From Deinococcus yavapaiensis KR-236 (GTDB lineage Bacteria > Deinococcota > Deinococci > Deinococcales > Deinococcaceae), in the NCBI RefSeq assembly GCF_003217515.1, contig NZ_QJSX01000014.1, forward strand, positions 81,185 through 145,184: DNA of 64,000 nucleotides, written 5' to 3'. Shown here piece by piece: positions 35,901 through 44,689 of this stretch. Position 1 is the first letter of the stretch, and each line of letters begins with the position of its first letter. The translations under genes and the position numbers were made by a program. Below the pieces are notes generated by a model. The model made no database searches and had not been told where the DNA came from. It saw only the letters and a list, made by a program, of their open reading frames with translations.

Positions 35901-36639
35901 GCCCCTCGCTGAGGTCGAGCACGTACGCGACGCTCGCCGAGGGCCCGCCTTGAAGGAGGGTGGCGCCGATGAGAACCGGGACGTGCGAGCCGTCCTTGTG
36001 CACGAAAGCCTTCTCGTAGGGACCGACGCGGCCGGTGCGCTTGAGCTCGGCCTCGGCTTCAGCGTCGATGTCCGCGTACTCGGGCGGCGTCAAGGCTTTC
36101 CAGGTGACGCGCCGAGCGAGGTCGGTCTCGTCGTACCCGGTCATACGGCGAAACGCGGGGTTCATGTAGACGAGGCGCCCGTGAGGGTCGGCGGCGAGCA
36201 TGCCGATGGGATTCTCGTCGAGCAGTTGTCGTACGCGGCGCTCGCCTTCGGGCAGCTTCGCCTCGTAACGGCGCTGCTCGCCGAGGTCGAGCGCGCTTCC
36301 CAGCCAAGCGAGGCCGGACCCGTCGGGCTGAATGGCGTTCGCTTCGAGCAGAACCGGATGCAGGGTTCCGTCGACCGTGCGAACGTGCGCTTCCAAGCGA
36401 AGTCCCGCTCCGCCGACTTCGCGGGCGAGCAACGCGGCGCGGAGCGCGGCGTGATCCTCTGGCGTCAACAAGGTCGGCCAGCCGCCGTGAAGCACGCGCG
36501 CTCTGCCGGTGCCCACGAAACGCTCGAAGGCGCGGTTCACGAAAGCGAGCTCGCCGCGCTCGTCCGCGCCCCAAGCGAGTCCCGGCAACGCGTCGAGAAG
36601 TTGTAAGGGCAGAGTGGCCGGACCCTGCTCGGAGCGCAT
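32956..36639 (-). CDS. Multi-PAS/GAF sensor histidine kinase (orphan)
   Basis: A 1227-residue cytoplasmic kinase with no membrane segment. Approximate order: PAS (10-130), PAS with PAC (135-255), GAF (265-415), GAF (430-600), three PAS/PAC (610-990), a short coiled coil, HisKA with H1020 in SLSHDLQAPLRR, and HATPase (N1134 in NLMHNALKF, G1 DNGVGF, GAGVGLANVRR). The DLQAPLR H-box belongs to the phytochrome-like kinase group, but no chromophore Cys-His GAF is evident. TAAACT (36646-36651) is 6 nt before the ATG at 36639. No response regulator is adjacent; an Rcp1-like one is encoded at 57977. Confidence 0.92.
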   Translation of the reverse strand: MRSEQGPATLPLQLLDALPGLAWGADERGELAFVNRAFERFVGTGRARVLHGGWPTLLTPEDHAALRAALLAREVGGAGLRLEAHVRTVDGTLHPVLLEANAIQPDGSGLAWLGSALDLGEQRRYEAKLPEGERRVRQLLDENPIGMLAADPHGRLVYMNPAFRRMTGYDETDLARRVTWKALTPPEYADIDAEAEAELKRTGRVGPYEKAFVHKDGSHVPVLIGATLLQGGPSASVAYVLDLSEGQEAERRARRVQAVALRVSGALDRATASNIALQEGVPALGGSVGVIALPDRTAFLRLEARHGLSSELPDRWRSFAWSTHAETGEAIGERRPWYFTSRAEVLKAAPDLERDLQEAGIEALATFPLDVGDTTGVLIVGFDTPRPFTSQDRALCETLALHLAQALERARLFESERRARQQAEALAALTADLARAPRVADIGDAVLRHALPALQAVAGGVWLEQTDGRLLLVSSRGDEAARVDALAVVQGASPSPMSDAVSTAVPVYVSSRRQYEALYPALGRETTKRAGAYSTVALPLLADGAVVGGLSFEFDRERTFSSEERAFAETIAVQCASALERARLYEETAAAKADAEAALFALSETQQRLRTVTNSDLLGVFFWRLDGAVTHANDTFLRLLGYDRSDLAAGRLRWDDLTPPEWRAQDQEMHHKIRTHGEAATIEKAFYHKDGRAIPVLVGGAPFAGSREAGAAFVLDISERKRLERERDVQRARFAHIAEASPDALFIYDLVERRLVYANREFTELLGYTSREVDGFETNVFAGLVHPDDSARVHDARLRLVRAQDGEVVEAEYRVRHKDGSYRWIRGRDVVFSRDPDGTVREYLGVASDITARKGATAALQDSEERLRLALASAHLGLWDYDFATGREVWMGEQQRLLGLPEGAPPQWATFVQEAGEEDRARLMAAIDEAMHGSGTYDAEFRVRRDGEERWLASVGQLYRDEAGVPRRMTGITFDVTERKRAEEMLRGLNTELERRVEERTLRLSELNAELTAYATSLSHDLQAPLRRIAGFVHLLDKRLKDVAGEKVGAYLDVIKGESERVSRLVEDLAGLAYAGRQELRLTTVPLDQLAVQVRSDLEPISRGRRVTWQMGDLPSVKGDAMLLRQVLTNLMHNALKFTRERDAAKIELGAQVAPEEVVLFVRDNGVGFHLEDADKLFRVFVRLHDGYEGAGVGLANVRRIVARHGGRVWAEGVPGQGATFYLALPR

Positions 36640-36790
36640 AAGCAAAGTTTAAAGAGGCTTTTTTCAGGGAAGCACGAAGGCTTTCTTAGCGTTTCCTTGG
36701 TTCTGCGCTCACCACGGGGCGACGAGGCTCGCTTCGAAGCATCACTCGGACCACGATTGAAGCGCGCGTTTTTGATAAGATGGCCAACTT

Positions 36791-37864
36791 GTGAAGCACC
36801 TTCTCGCCCCTCCGTTTCCGCGCGCCCTCGGCTTCTCCATGCCGTCCGAGTGGGCGCCTCACGCCGCTACGTGGACGAGCTGGCCGTTCGACGACGAGCT
36901 GTGGGTGGGCCACCTCGACGGTGTGCGCGCGGAGTTCGCCGATCTCGTGAAGACCATCGCGCGCTTCGAACCCGTCCACCTGCTCGTGCGCGATGAGGAA
37001 GCCGAGGCGGACGCCCGTTCACGCCTCGGAACCGCGAACGTGACGTACCACCGCGTCGCGCTCGACGACGTGTGGTTTCGCGACAACGGCCCGCTGTTCG
37101 TCGTGCGAGGCGCGCCCGAGGGCGATCAAGTCAGCTTCGTGAACTTCGAGTTCAACTCGTGGGGCCGCAAGTTCGAGTGGGAGAACGACACGAAAGCGCC
37201 CGAGACGGTCGCGGCGTTCCTCGGCGCGGCGCACTGGGATTCGAGCGTCGTGATGGAAGGCGGAAGCTTGGAGCTCAACGGCGCGGGCGTCGCCCTCACG
37301 ACACGTCAATGCCTTCTGAGCGAGGAGCGCAATCCGCACTTGGGCGAAGAGGACCTCGAAGCGCTGCTGCGCGACTTTCTCGGCATCGAAAAGCTGCTGT
37401 GGCTCGACGCGGGCCTCGAAGGCGACCACACGGACGGCCACATCGACACGATCACGCGCTTCGTGAACGAGCGGACGATCGTCACCGTGATCGAAGAAGA
37501 TCAAGACGACCCGAACTTCGCGACGATGCGCGCGAATCTCGAGCGTCTCAAAACGTTCACCGACGCGCGAGGTCGCCCGTTCGACATCGTGGAGCTTCCC
37601 TTGCCGCGAACGTACATGGAGCTCGAAGGCAAGCGCTTGCCGCCCACCTACGCGAACTTCTACGTCGGCAACGGCTTCGTCGTCGTCCCGATTTACGGAG
37701 ATCCGAACGACGACCGCGCCTTGGAGATCCTGCGAGGCGTCTTTGCGGACCGTGAAGTCATCGGCCTCATGTCACGAGAACTCATCACCGGCGGCGGCAG
37801 CTTTCACTGCGTCACGCAGCAGCAACCCGTCGGCGCCGTTTGGAAGGGAGACGACCTTGACTAA
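36791..37864 (+). CDS. aguA: Agmatine deiminase
   Basis: Converts agmatine to N-carbamoylputrescine and ammonia in the arginine-decarboxylase route to putrescine. The 357-residue guanidino-modifying enzyme has PSEWAPHAATWTSWP at the start, WFRDNGP, EGDHTDGHIDT and the catalytic Cys340 in GGGSFHCVTQQQP. GTG start, 9 nt after TAAGAT (36776-36781). The next gene, aguB, overlaps its end by 8 nt. Confidence 0.96.
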   Translation: MKHLLAPPFPRALGFSMPSEWAPHAATWTSWPFDDELWVGHLDGVRAEFADLVKTIARFEPVHLLVRDEEAEADARSRLGTANVTYHRVALDDVWFRDNGPLFVVRGAPEGDQVSFVNFEFNSWGRKFEWENDTKAPETVAAFLGAAHWDSSVVMEGGSLELNGAGVALTTRQCLLSEERNPHLGEEDLEALLRDFLGIEKLLWLDAGLEGDHTDGHIDTITRFVNERTIVTVIEEDQDDPNFATMRANLERLKTFTDARGRPFDIVELPLPRTYMELEGKRLPPTYANFYVGNGFVVVPIYGDPNDDRALEILRGVFADREVIGLMSRELITGGGSFHCVTQQQPVGAVWKGDDLD

Positions 37865-38759
37865 CCGCACCGTGAAACTCGCCGTCGTGCAGATGAGCAT
37901 GACGGACGTGCTGCAAGAAAACGTCGCCAAGGCCGAGCGTTTCGTGCGCGAAGCCGCCGCGGAGGGCGCGAACGTCATCCTCGTGCCCGAGCTCTTCGAA
38001 AACCTCTACTTTTGTCAGGCGGAACGCGAGGAGTTCTTCTCGCTCGCGCACGAAGTCGACGGGCATCCGTTCCTGGGCCGATTCCAAGACCTCGCGCGCG
38101 AACTCGGCGTCGTCTTGCCGATCTCGTTTTTCGAGCGCAGCGGACACGCGCACTACAACTCGCTCGCCATGATCGACGCGGACGGGGATCTCATGGGGGT
38201 GTACCGTAAAAGCCACATTCCCGACGGCCCCGGCTACGAAGAGAAGTACTACTTCAATCCCGGCGACACGGGCTTCAAAGTCTGGAAGACGCGCTACGGC
38301 ACCATCGGCGTCGGCATCTGCTGGGATCAGTGGTATCCGGAGACGGCGCGCGCCATGGCCTTGTTGGGCGCCGAGATCCTGCTGTACCCGACCGCCATCG
38401 GCTCGGAACCCGAGGAAGCGGGCGGAATCGACACGAAGGACATGTGGCAGCGCGCCATGATCGGGCACGCCGTCAGCAACGTCGTGTACCTCGCCGCCGC
38501 GAACCGGATCGGCAGCGAGCGGGTGCAGCACGGCGACGGCAAGGTGACCGAGCAGGCCTTCTACGGCCACTCGTTCATTGCAGACTTCACCGGCACGAAG
38601 CAGCGCGAGTTCGGCAAGACCGAGCAAGGCGTGCTGACGCTCGACCTCGACCTCGACAAAGCCCGCACGTTCCGCGCCGGAATGGGTTTCTTCCGTGACC
38701 GTCGCCCCGAACTGTACGCGCCGCTTCTAACGCTCGACGGCAAGACGAAGCGCGCGTAG
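37857..38759 (+). CDS. aguB: N-carbamoylputrescine amidase
   Basis: A 300-residue nitrilase-family enzyme that hydrolyses N-carbamoylputrescine to putrescine. Catalytic triad: Glu in LVPELFE, Lys in YRKSHIPD, Cys in GVGICWDQWYPE, the last being the AguB form. I take TTG 37857 as start because AAGGGAG (37844-37850) fits and the family's N-terminus (TVKLAVVQM) follows; GTG 37872 is the alternative. Coupled to aguA. Confidence 0.95.
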   Translation: MTNRTVKLAVVQMSMTDVLQENVAKAERFVREAAAEGANVILVPELFENLYFCQAEREEFFSLAHEVDGHPFLGRFQDLARELGVVLPISFFERSGHAHYNSLAMIDADGDLMGVYRKSHIPDGPGYEEKYYFNPGDTGFKVWKTRYGTIGVGICWDQWYPETARAMALLGAEILLYPTAIGSEPEEAGGIDTKDMWQRAMIGHAVSNVVYLAAANRIGSERVQHGDGKVTEQAFYGHSFIADFTGTKQREFGKTEQGVLTLDLDLDKARTFRAGMGFFRDRRPELYAPLLTLDGKTKRA

Positions 38760-38769
38760 CACACGACGC

Positions 38770-38803
38770 CGACGCCCGCTCTTCTCACCGAGAGCGGGCG
38801 TCG
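38770..38803. terminator. Bidirectional hairpin between aguB and the SDR gene
   Basis: A perfect 13-bp stem (38770-38782 with 38791-38803) and 8-nt loop between convergent genes; weak T-tracts. Confidence 0.72.
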
Positions 38804-38810
38804 TTCGCGT

Positions 38811-39671
38811 TCAACCTTGCCAGTCGGCTCGTTGCGACGTCGATCGTTTCCCGTCGATGTCGGCGAAGCCGTACGCTTCGCCGAGCTCGGCGGCGACGAG
38901 GACTTGCCCGGTCTTCTCGAACACGCGCGGATCGCTCGCAAGGGCGGCGACAGCCCGCCCGATGAACTGCGGAGACTCCGAGTTGGTGAAGTCGAAGGCG
39001 CCTTCCGGCGCAAGCAGCACTCCTTCGGTTCGCACGAGTCCCGGATACAAGGCCACGCTCGTCACGCCGTGAGGCCGAAGGTGGTTGGCCATCGCCGACG
39101 CCATGCGGTCCGACAAGCTCTTGGCGAGAAAGTACGGGATGTTCTCGGTGTCCTTGTGACGCATCGCCGCGAAGAACGAGATGCCGACGATCAATCCTTT
39201 CGCTTCCACGAGCAGAGGCGCGGCGAGTTGGCTCGTGACGTAGTGGGCGCGGACGCCCGACGTGAACATGTCATCCCACACGCTGGTCGGTTGCTCCCAA
39301 AAAGGCGCGCTCCACTTCTCGCCCCGCTCGTCCCAAAGGTGCAATCCCTCGTATCCTCCCCACACGTTGTTCACGAGGACGTCCAGACGGCCGTGCTCCT
39401 CGCGAACGCGGTCGACGACGGCCTTCGTCTGGGCGTCGTTCGTGTGATCGCATTGCACGGCGACGCCGTGACCTCCGAGGGCCGTGACGTCGCGCGCCGT
39501 TTCCTGCAGACTTCCACCGAGGAAGGGCATGCGCGTGGAGCGCCCGTCAAGCGTGCGGCCCGTGACGTACACCGTGGCGCCCGCCTCGCCGAGTCCGAGG
39601 GCGACGCCTCGTCCGATGCCGCGGGACGCTCCTGTGACGAGCGCGACTTTACCCTTCAAGGAGGTCGTCAT
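38811..39671 (-). CDS. Short-chain dehydrogenase/reductase (DHRS1-like)
   Basis: A 286-residue NAD(P)-dependent oxidoreductase. Cofactor loop TGASRGIG, NNVWGGYEG in place of the classical NNAG, and catalytic YFLAK (YxxxK). The inserted WDERGEKWSAPFWEQP segment is typical of the DHRS1-like subgroup. Substrate unknown. It begins 13 nt after the PAP2 gene end on the same strand. Confidence 0.9.
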   Translation of the reverse strand: MTTSLKGKVALVTGASRGIGRGVALGLGEAGATVYVTGRTLDGRSTRMPFLGGSLQETARDVTALGGHGVAVQCDHTNDAQTKAVVDRVREEHGRLDVLVNNVWGGYEGLHLWDERGEKWSAPFWEQPTSVWDDMFTSGVRAHYVTSQLAAPLLVEAKGLIVGISFFAAMRHKDTENIPYFLAKSLSDRMASAMANHLRPHGVTSVALYPGLVRTEGVLLAPEGAFDFTNSESPQFIGRAVAALASDPRVFEKTGQVLVAAELGEAYGFADIDGKRSTSQRADWQG

Positions 39672-39684
39672 GCTTCAGGATGCC

Positions 39685-40377
39685 TCAAGACGCGGGGCGC
39701 GTGATGTGCATGACCTTCGTGAGGCCGAACACCCACGCGATCGAAAAGAGGGCGCCGCCGAGGACGTCGGTGGGGTAGTGCACGCCGATGTACACGCGCG
39801 ACCACATCATGCCGAGAACGTACAGAGCGCCGAGAACGATCGCGGGCGCCCGCCAGCGCGTGTTCCACAGCGTGGCGATGATCGTTCCGGCGAGGGCCGC
39901 CGCGAACATGGAGTGCCCGCTGGGAAAGCTGGAGTCGTTCTCGGGCAAGAAGGGCTTCCAGAGGTGGGGGCGGGGGCGGTCGAAGAAGAGCTTGAGCAGG
40001 AAGTTGATGGTGGCGAGCCCGCCGAGAGTGAAGACGGCGAAGTAGCCGAAGCGATGCCGTCGGCGGTACAGCACGAAGAAGAGGATGAGGGCGAGCGGCG
40101 TCATGCCGCGCGCGCTTCCGAGCAGCGAGAAGAACGCGGCGATGTGGTTGAGGGTCGCGGACGTGTGGGCGTGCAACGCGAGCATGAGCGGCTCTTCGAG
40201 GGGAAAAGGCTCTTTGTCGTACACGTCGTCGGCGATCTTCGTGAAGATGAACAGCGGCACGAGCAGGCCGACCGCGAGGGCGAGCAGAGGACGCCAATGC
40301 GTTCGGAGGAACTTCGCCAAGGTCTTGAGGTGAAAGCGCGCGACGTCACGAGGCGACGAGGAGTCCGTGGAGTCCAT
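39685..40377 (-). CDS. PAP2 family phosphatase (membrane)
   Basis: A 230-residue lipid-phosphate phosphatase with about five to six helices. The three PAP2 motifs are KLFFDRPRP, PSGHS and SRVYIGVHYPTD. It may act on undecaprenyl diphosphate or phosphatidic acid. TACGCT (40384-40389) is 6 nt before the ATG at 40377, so the longer open frame upstream is not used. Confidence 0.92.
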   Translation of the reverse strand: MDSTDSSSPRDVARFHLKTLAKFLRTHWRPLLALAVGLLVPLFIFTKIADDVYDKEPFPLEEPLMLALHAHTSATLNHIAAFFSLLGSARGMTPLALILFFVLYRRRHRFGYFAVFTLGGLATINFLLKLFFDRPRPHLWKPFLPENDSSFPSGHSMFAAALAGTIIATLWNTRWRAPAIVLGALYVLGMMWSRVYIGVHYPTDVLGGALFSIAWVFGLTKVMHITRPAS

Positions 40378-40472
40378 CGAGGAAGCGTACACGGGTCTTC
40401 GCTCGGCGTGCTGACAAGAAGGCGAGGCGATAGAAGAGTGTTTCTTCGCCTCGCCTTGAAGTTCGCGCTTGC

Positions 40473-41468
<996 letters not shown>

Positions 41469-41496
41469 GTCAGCTGTTATACACGGCTGTGCCACA
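41469..41496. promoter_or_regulatory. Compact divergent promoter
   Basis: Reverse TATAAC (41481-41476) and forward TATACA (41478-41483) share the bases TATA. The last base departs from TANNNT in both, so support is from spacing and symmetry. Confidence 0.5.
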
Positions 41497-42360
41497 ATGG
41501 CGCGTATGACCGAGGTGAATGTCGCGTCAGCCGGGCGATCGCTCGTGACTTGGCTGACCGTGCTGCAAGCGTTGAGCGTGGTGGGCGCCGCCGCGTCCCT
41601 CGCGCTGCTGTTCGTTCCGTCGGGCGCGGGACTGCCCGCGGGCATTCTGCTGGGCATCACGCTCGTTCAAATCTTGCTGGCGCTCGTGTACGTGCTCGTC
41701 TTGCAGCTCACCAAAGGCTGGATGACGAACGCGCGCATGTGGGCGACAGGTGAGGGAACGCCCGATCCGGACGTCACGGCGCGGCAAGGACGGACGTTGT
41801 CGGGGTGGCTGGTGTTCGGGCAGTGGCTGCCGGTCGTGGCCTTGCCGATCGTGGGCGGCCTCGTGTGGTACGCGTCGAGCCTCGCGCTCGACCCGGCCGT
41901 GTTGGCGCAGTCTGGCGTGGACACCTCGAGCCTTCCCTCGGGCATGACGAGCGAGCAAATCGCGGGCGTCGCGCGCATCGGGATTCTCGTCACGCTGGTG
42001 ATGTTCGGCTTGCCGTCCATCGTCATCAACTTCGCGATCCTCGGTTGGATTCGGCGCTGGATGAGCGGCGTGACGGACGCGGTCGCGGGACGCTCGCCGA
42101 GTGAAACCCGCTTGCCGGAACTCGCCGGAACGCTGGGGCGTTGGTTCACGTTCTTTCAGGTGCTGCTGGTGTTCTTCGCGGCCCTGCTGTTGATCGTGCC
42201 GCTCCTTCCGACGCAAGAAGGCGTGAACGCGGGCCTCGGAGACCGCTTGAACTTGCTGCTGGCCTTCTTGCAGCTCGCGCTCTACACGGCGCTGCTGCAG
42301 TGGTCGAAGTCGTTCATGTTCGGCGTGACACGGCGAGCGGCAGGACAGGCGTCACGCTGA
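41497..42360 (+). CDS. Multi-pass membrane protein of unknown function
   Basis: A 287-residue protein with about six hydrophobic helices (roughly 15-38, 47-70, 105-130, 160-185, 215-240, 258-275). Between helices 4 and the preceding one lies a polar loop (LDPAVLAQSGVDTSSLPSGM). No transporter signature. ATG 41497 or ATG 41506 could start it; the second begins MTEVNVASAG. Function unknown. Confidence 0.7.
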   Translation: MARMTEVNVASAGRSLVTWLTVLQALSVVGAAASLALLFVPSGAGLPAGILLGITLVQILLALVYVLVLQLTKGWMTNARMWATGEGTPDPDVTARQGRTLSGWLVFGQWLPVVALPIVGGLVWYASSLALDPAVLAQSGVDTSSLPSGMTSEQIAGVARIGILVTLVMFGLPSIVINFAILGWIRRWMSGVTDAVAGRSPSETRLPELAGTLGRWFTFFQVLLVFFAALLLIVPLLPTQEGVNAGLGDRLNLLLAFLQLALYTALLQWSKSFMFGVTRRAAGQASR

Positions 42361-42372
42361 GCAGCGACGCGC

Positions 42373-43119
42373 TCAAGGACGAGGCGCCCGCAGCGTGACG
42401 CCTTCGCGTACGAGCGCGTCGCGCAAGGAACGGGCGAGGGCGACGGCGTCTCGCCCGTCGCCATGCAAGCACAAAGTCTGCGCTTCGAGCTTCAGCGGCG
42501 CGCCCTCGGCGTTCACCTCGCCGCGCACCGCGATGGACAGGCCTTGCCGAATGGCCGCCTCGCCGTGCAGAACCGATCCCGGTCGCGCGCGCGGCATGAG
42601 GGTGCCGTCGCGCAGATAGGCGCGGTCGGCGAAGGTCTCGGCGACTTCGACGAGGTTCTCGGCGGCGGCGGCCCTCAGCAATTCGGAGTTCGGCAAGCCG
42701 AACAACAACCGAATGCCGCTCGCCTTGACGCTTCTGGCAATCGCGAGGGAGAGCTCGAAGTCCCGAACGGCCATGTTGTAAAGAGCGCCGTGCGGCTTGA
42801 CGTGCGCTATGGTTGCGCCCTCCTCGCGGGCGACGGCTTGCAAAGCGGCAATCTGCTCGGACACGAACTCGAAAGCTTGAGAAGGCGTCACGGGACGCTC
42901 GACGCGCCCGAAGTTCTCACGGTCGGGAAAGCCGGGATGCGCGCCGATCGCCACGCCGCCTCGCAGTGCGAGGCGCACCGACGCTCGCATCGTCACCTCG
43001 TCACCGGCGTGACCGCCGCAAGCGACGTTCGCGCTCGTGACGACGTCGAGGATGTCGGCTTCGCCGGGGCTGCCCTCGCCGAGGTCGGCGTTGAGGTCAA
43101 GTTCGAGAAGTCGCTGCAT
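42373..43119 (-). CDS. pxpA: 5-oxoprolinase subunit PxpA (LamB/YcsF)
   Basis: A 248-residue subunit of the ATP-dependent 5-oxoprolinase that opens pyroglutamate to glutamate. Family marks: LDLNADLGEG, ACGGHAGDE, AIGAHPGFPDRENFGR and HVKPHGALYN. Its start lies 23 nt inside the end of pxpC. TAGAGT (43126-43131), 6 nt before the ATG, could give a separate leaderless transcript inside the operon. Confidence 0.95.
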   Translation of the reverse strand: MQRLLELDLNADLGEGSPGEADILDVVTSANVACGGHAGDEVTMRASVRLALRGGVAIGAHPGFPDRENFGRVERPVTPSQAFEFVSEQIAALQAVAREEGATIAHVKPHGALYNMAVRDFELSLAIARSVKASGIRLLFGLPNSELLRAAAAENLVEVAETFADRAYLRDGTLMPRARPGSVLHGEAAIRQGLSIAVRGEVNAEGAPLKLEAQTLCLHGDGRDAVALARSLRDALVREGVTLRAPRP

Positions 43120-44038
43120 ACGCCCACTCTACCGCTCGCCGCAATCCGCGCAGGACGCGTTCCTCCTCACGCAAGGCGGCCACGGCGGCGTCGAGGCTCA
43201 CCGGTTCGAAGCGCACGGCGTCTCCGGGGCGCAGTTGGCCGAGCCGTGGAAGATCCACGCGCGCCACGACCCCGAAGCGGGCGTAGCCGCCGTGCGTGCC
43301 CGAATCGGCGAGCAAGGCGATGGGCACGCCGTCGGGCGGGCATTGCAAGAGGCCCGGCACGACCGGCTCGGACGGCCCGGCGGCGGGCGGTGAGGAGAAC
43401 GAGGGGCCGTCGAGGCGCAACCCCGTGCGGTCCGACGTCGCCGAGACGCGCCACGAGGACTCCACCAGGAGATCGGCGAGGGGCGCTTCTGGAAGGAAGC
43501 GCACGCGCGTCGCCCGCCCTACGACGCGCCGCAGCGAAGCATGAAGGTGCAGGCGAGGAGGCGTCTCGAGAGGTTCCTCGCGCCATGTCAGCGCGTCGCC
43601 GCGACGCAACGCGCGCCCTTCGTGCCCTCCGAAGCCTGCCCGAAGCTCGGTGGAGGCGCTGCCGAAGACCACGTTCCCGGTGAAGCCGCCGCGCACGGCG
43701 AGGTAGCTGCGCGCGCCCGCGTTCACACGCCCGATCTTCAGCTCGTCGCCGGGCTCCACGCGCAGGGGACGGTAAGGCGCGACGGGGACGTCGTTCAGCC
43801 ACGCTTCGGGAAGCGCGCCCGCGAGCGCCACGACGCCCGCGCGCTCGAAGCGTAAGGTCGGACCGTTCCACGTGACCTCAAGGGCGGGCGCGCCGTCCGG
43901 ATTGCGAACGAGGCTGTTGGCGACGCGCAGGGAGAAGGCGTCGAGCGCGCCTCCCGTCGGCACGCCGAGGTGCCGCGTTGCGGGACGGCCGAGGTCTTGC
44001 ACGGTCGTGAGGAGGCCGGGACTCGAAACGCGCAGCAC
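43097..44038 (-). CDS. pxpC: 5-oxoprolinase subunit PxpC
   Basis: A 313-residue KipA/biotin-dependent-carboxylase-like subunit. Starts VSSPGLLTTVQDLGRPATRH and keeps GVPTGGALDAFSLRVAN and the late PDGVPIALLADSGTHGGYAR. GTG 44038 is chosen because it follows the pxpB TGA by one base. Ends inside pxpA. Confidence 0.94.
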   Translation of the reverse strand: MLRVSSPGLLTTVQDLGRPATRHLGVPTGGALDAFSLRVANSLVRNPDGAPALEVTWNGPTLRFERAGVVALAGALPEAWLNDVPVAPYRPLRVEPGDELKIGRVNAGARSYLAVRGGFTGNVVFGSASTELRAGFGGHEGRALRRGDALTWREEPLETPPRLHLHASLRRVVGRATRVRFLPEAPLADLLVESSWRVSATSDRTGLRLDGPSFSSPPAAGPSEPVVPGLLQCPPDGVPIALLADSGTHGGYARFGVVARVDLPRLGQLRPGDAVRFEPVSLDAAVAALREEERVLRGLRRAVEWAYAATSRT

Positions 44039-44039
44039 G

Positions 44040-44666
44040 TCACACCGCCTCGAAGCGCACGAGGTCACCGGGACGCAGCACGATCGGCTCGTCGCGCGAA
44101 GCGTCGAACATCGCTTTGGACGTTCTTCCGAGAAGGTGCCAGCCTCCCGGAGAGGCGAGCGGGTACACGGCCGTCCACGGGCCGCCGATCCCGACGCTGC
44201 CCGGCTCCAGACGCGTCCTCGGCGTGGCGCGGCGCGGCAACTGCAACACCGACGGCAAGCCGCGCAAGTACGCGAAGCCGGGCAGGAAGCCCAAGAAGGC
44301 GACTTCGTAGAAGGTGCCCGAGTGCAAGGCGATCACCTCGCTCGGCGAGAGGTCCGTGAGGCGCGCGACGTCGTGCAAGTCCGGCCCGTCGTAGGAGACG
44401 GGAATGGTGAGGGTGCGGGCGGGTTCTCGCTCCGGAGGTCGAAGCGTCGGGATGATCGCGCGCAAACGGTTCTCCAAGTCGGCCGCATCGACGAGGGCCG
44501 CGTCGTACAGAATCGTCAGGACGTCCTCGGCGGGAACGCTGCACGTCACGCCGAGCAGGGAAGCGCGCGTCAAGAACGCGTGCAAGGCGAGGGCGAGGGC
44601 GGAGCGCCACACGATGCCCGCGTCGCCCAATCGCTCAAAGGTGATCTTCGTGCCGAGATGATCCAT
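44040..44666 (-). CDS. pxpB: 5-oxoprolinase subunit PxpB
   Basis: A 208-residue KipI-like subunit, first of the pxpB-pxpC-pxpA operon. Characteristic segments: FERLGDAGIVW, FLGFLPGFAYLRGLP, SVGIGGPWTAVYP and GGWHLLGRT. ATG 44666 is preceded by TAAAGC at 7 nt, a slightly imperfect leaderless box that overlaps the divergent promoter of the acyltransferase. Confidence 0.94.
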   Translation of the reverse strand: MDHLGTKITFERLGDAGIVWRSALALALHAFLTRASLLGVTCSVPAEDVLTILYDAALVDAADLENRLRAIIPTLRPPEREPARTLTIPVSYDGPDLHDVARLTDLSPSEVIALHSGTFYEVAFLGFLPGFAYLRGLPSVLQLPRRATPRTRLEPGSVGIGGPWTAVYPLASPGGWHLLGRTSKAMFDASRDEPIVLRPGDLVRFEAV

Positions 44667-44689
44667 GAAGCCTGCTTTAAGATGCGCGC
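44667..44689. promoter_or_regulatory. Compact divergent promoter, pxpB versus acyltransferase
   Basis: Only 23 nt separate the start codons. Forward TAAGAT (44678-44683) is 6 nt from ATG 44690. Reverse TAAAGC (44679-44674) is 7 nt from ATG 44666. The TA at 44678-44679 is shared. Confidence 0.6.
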
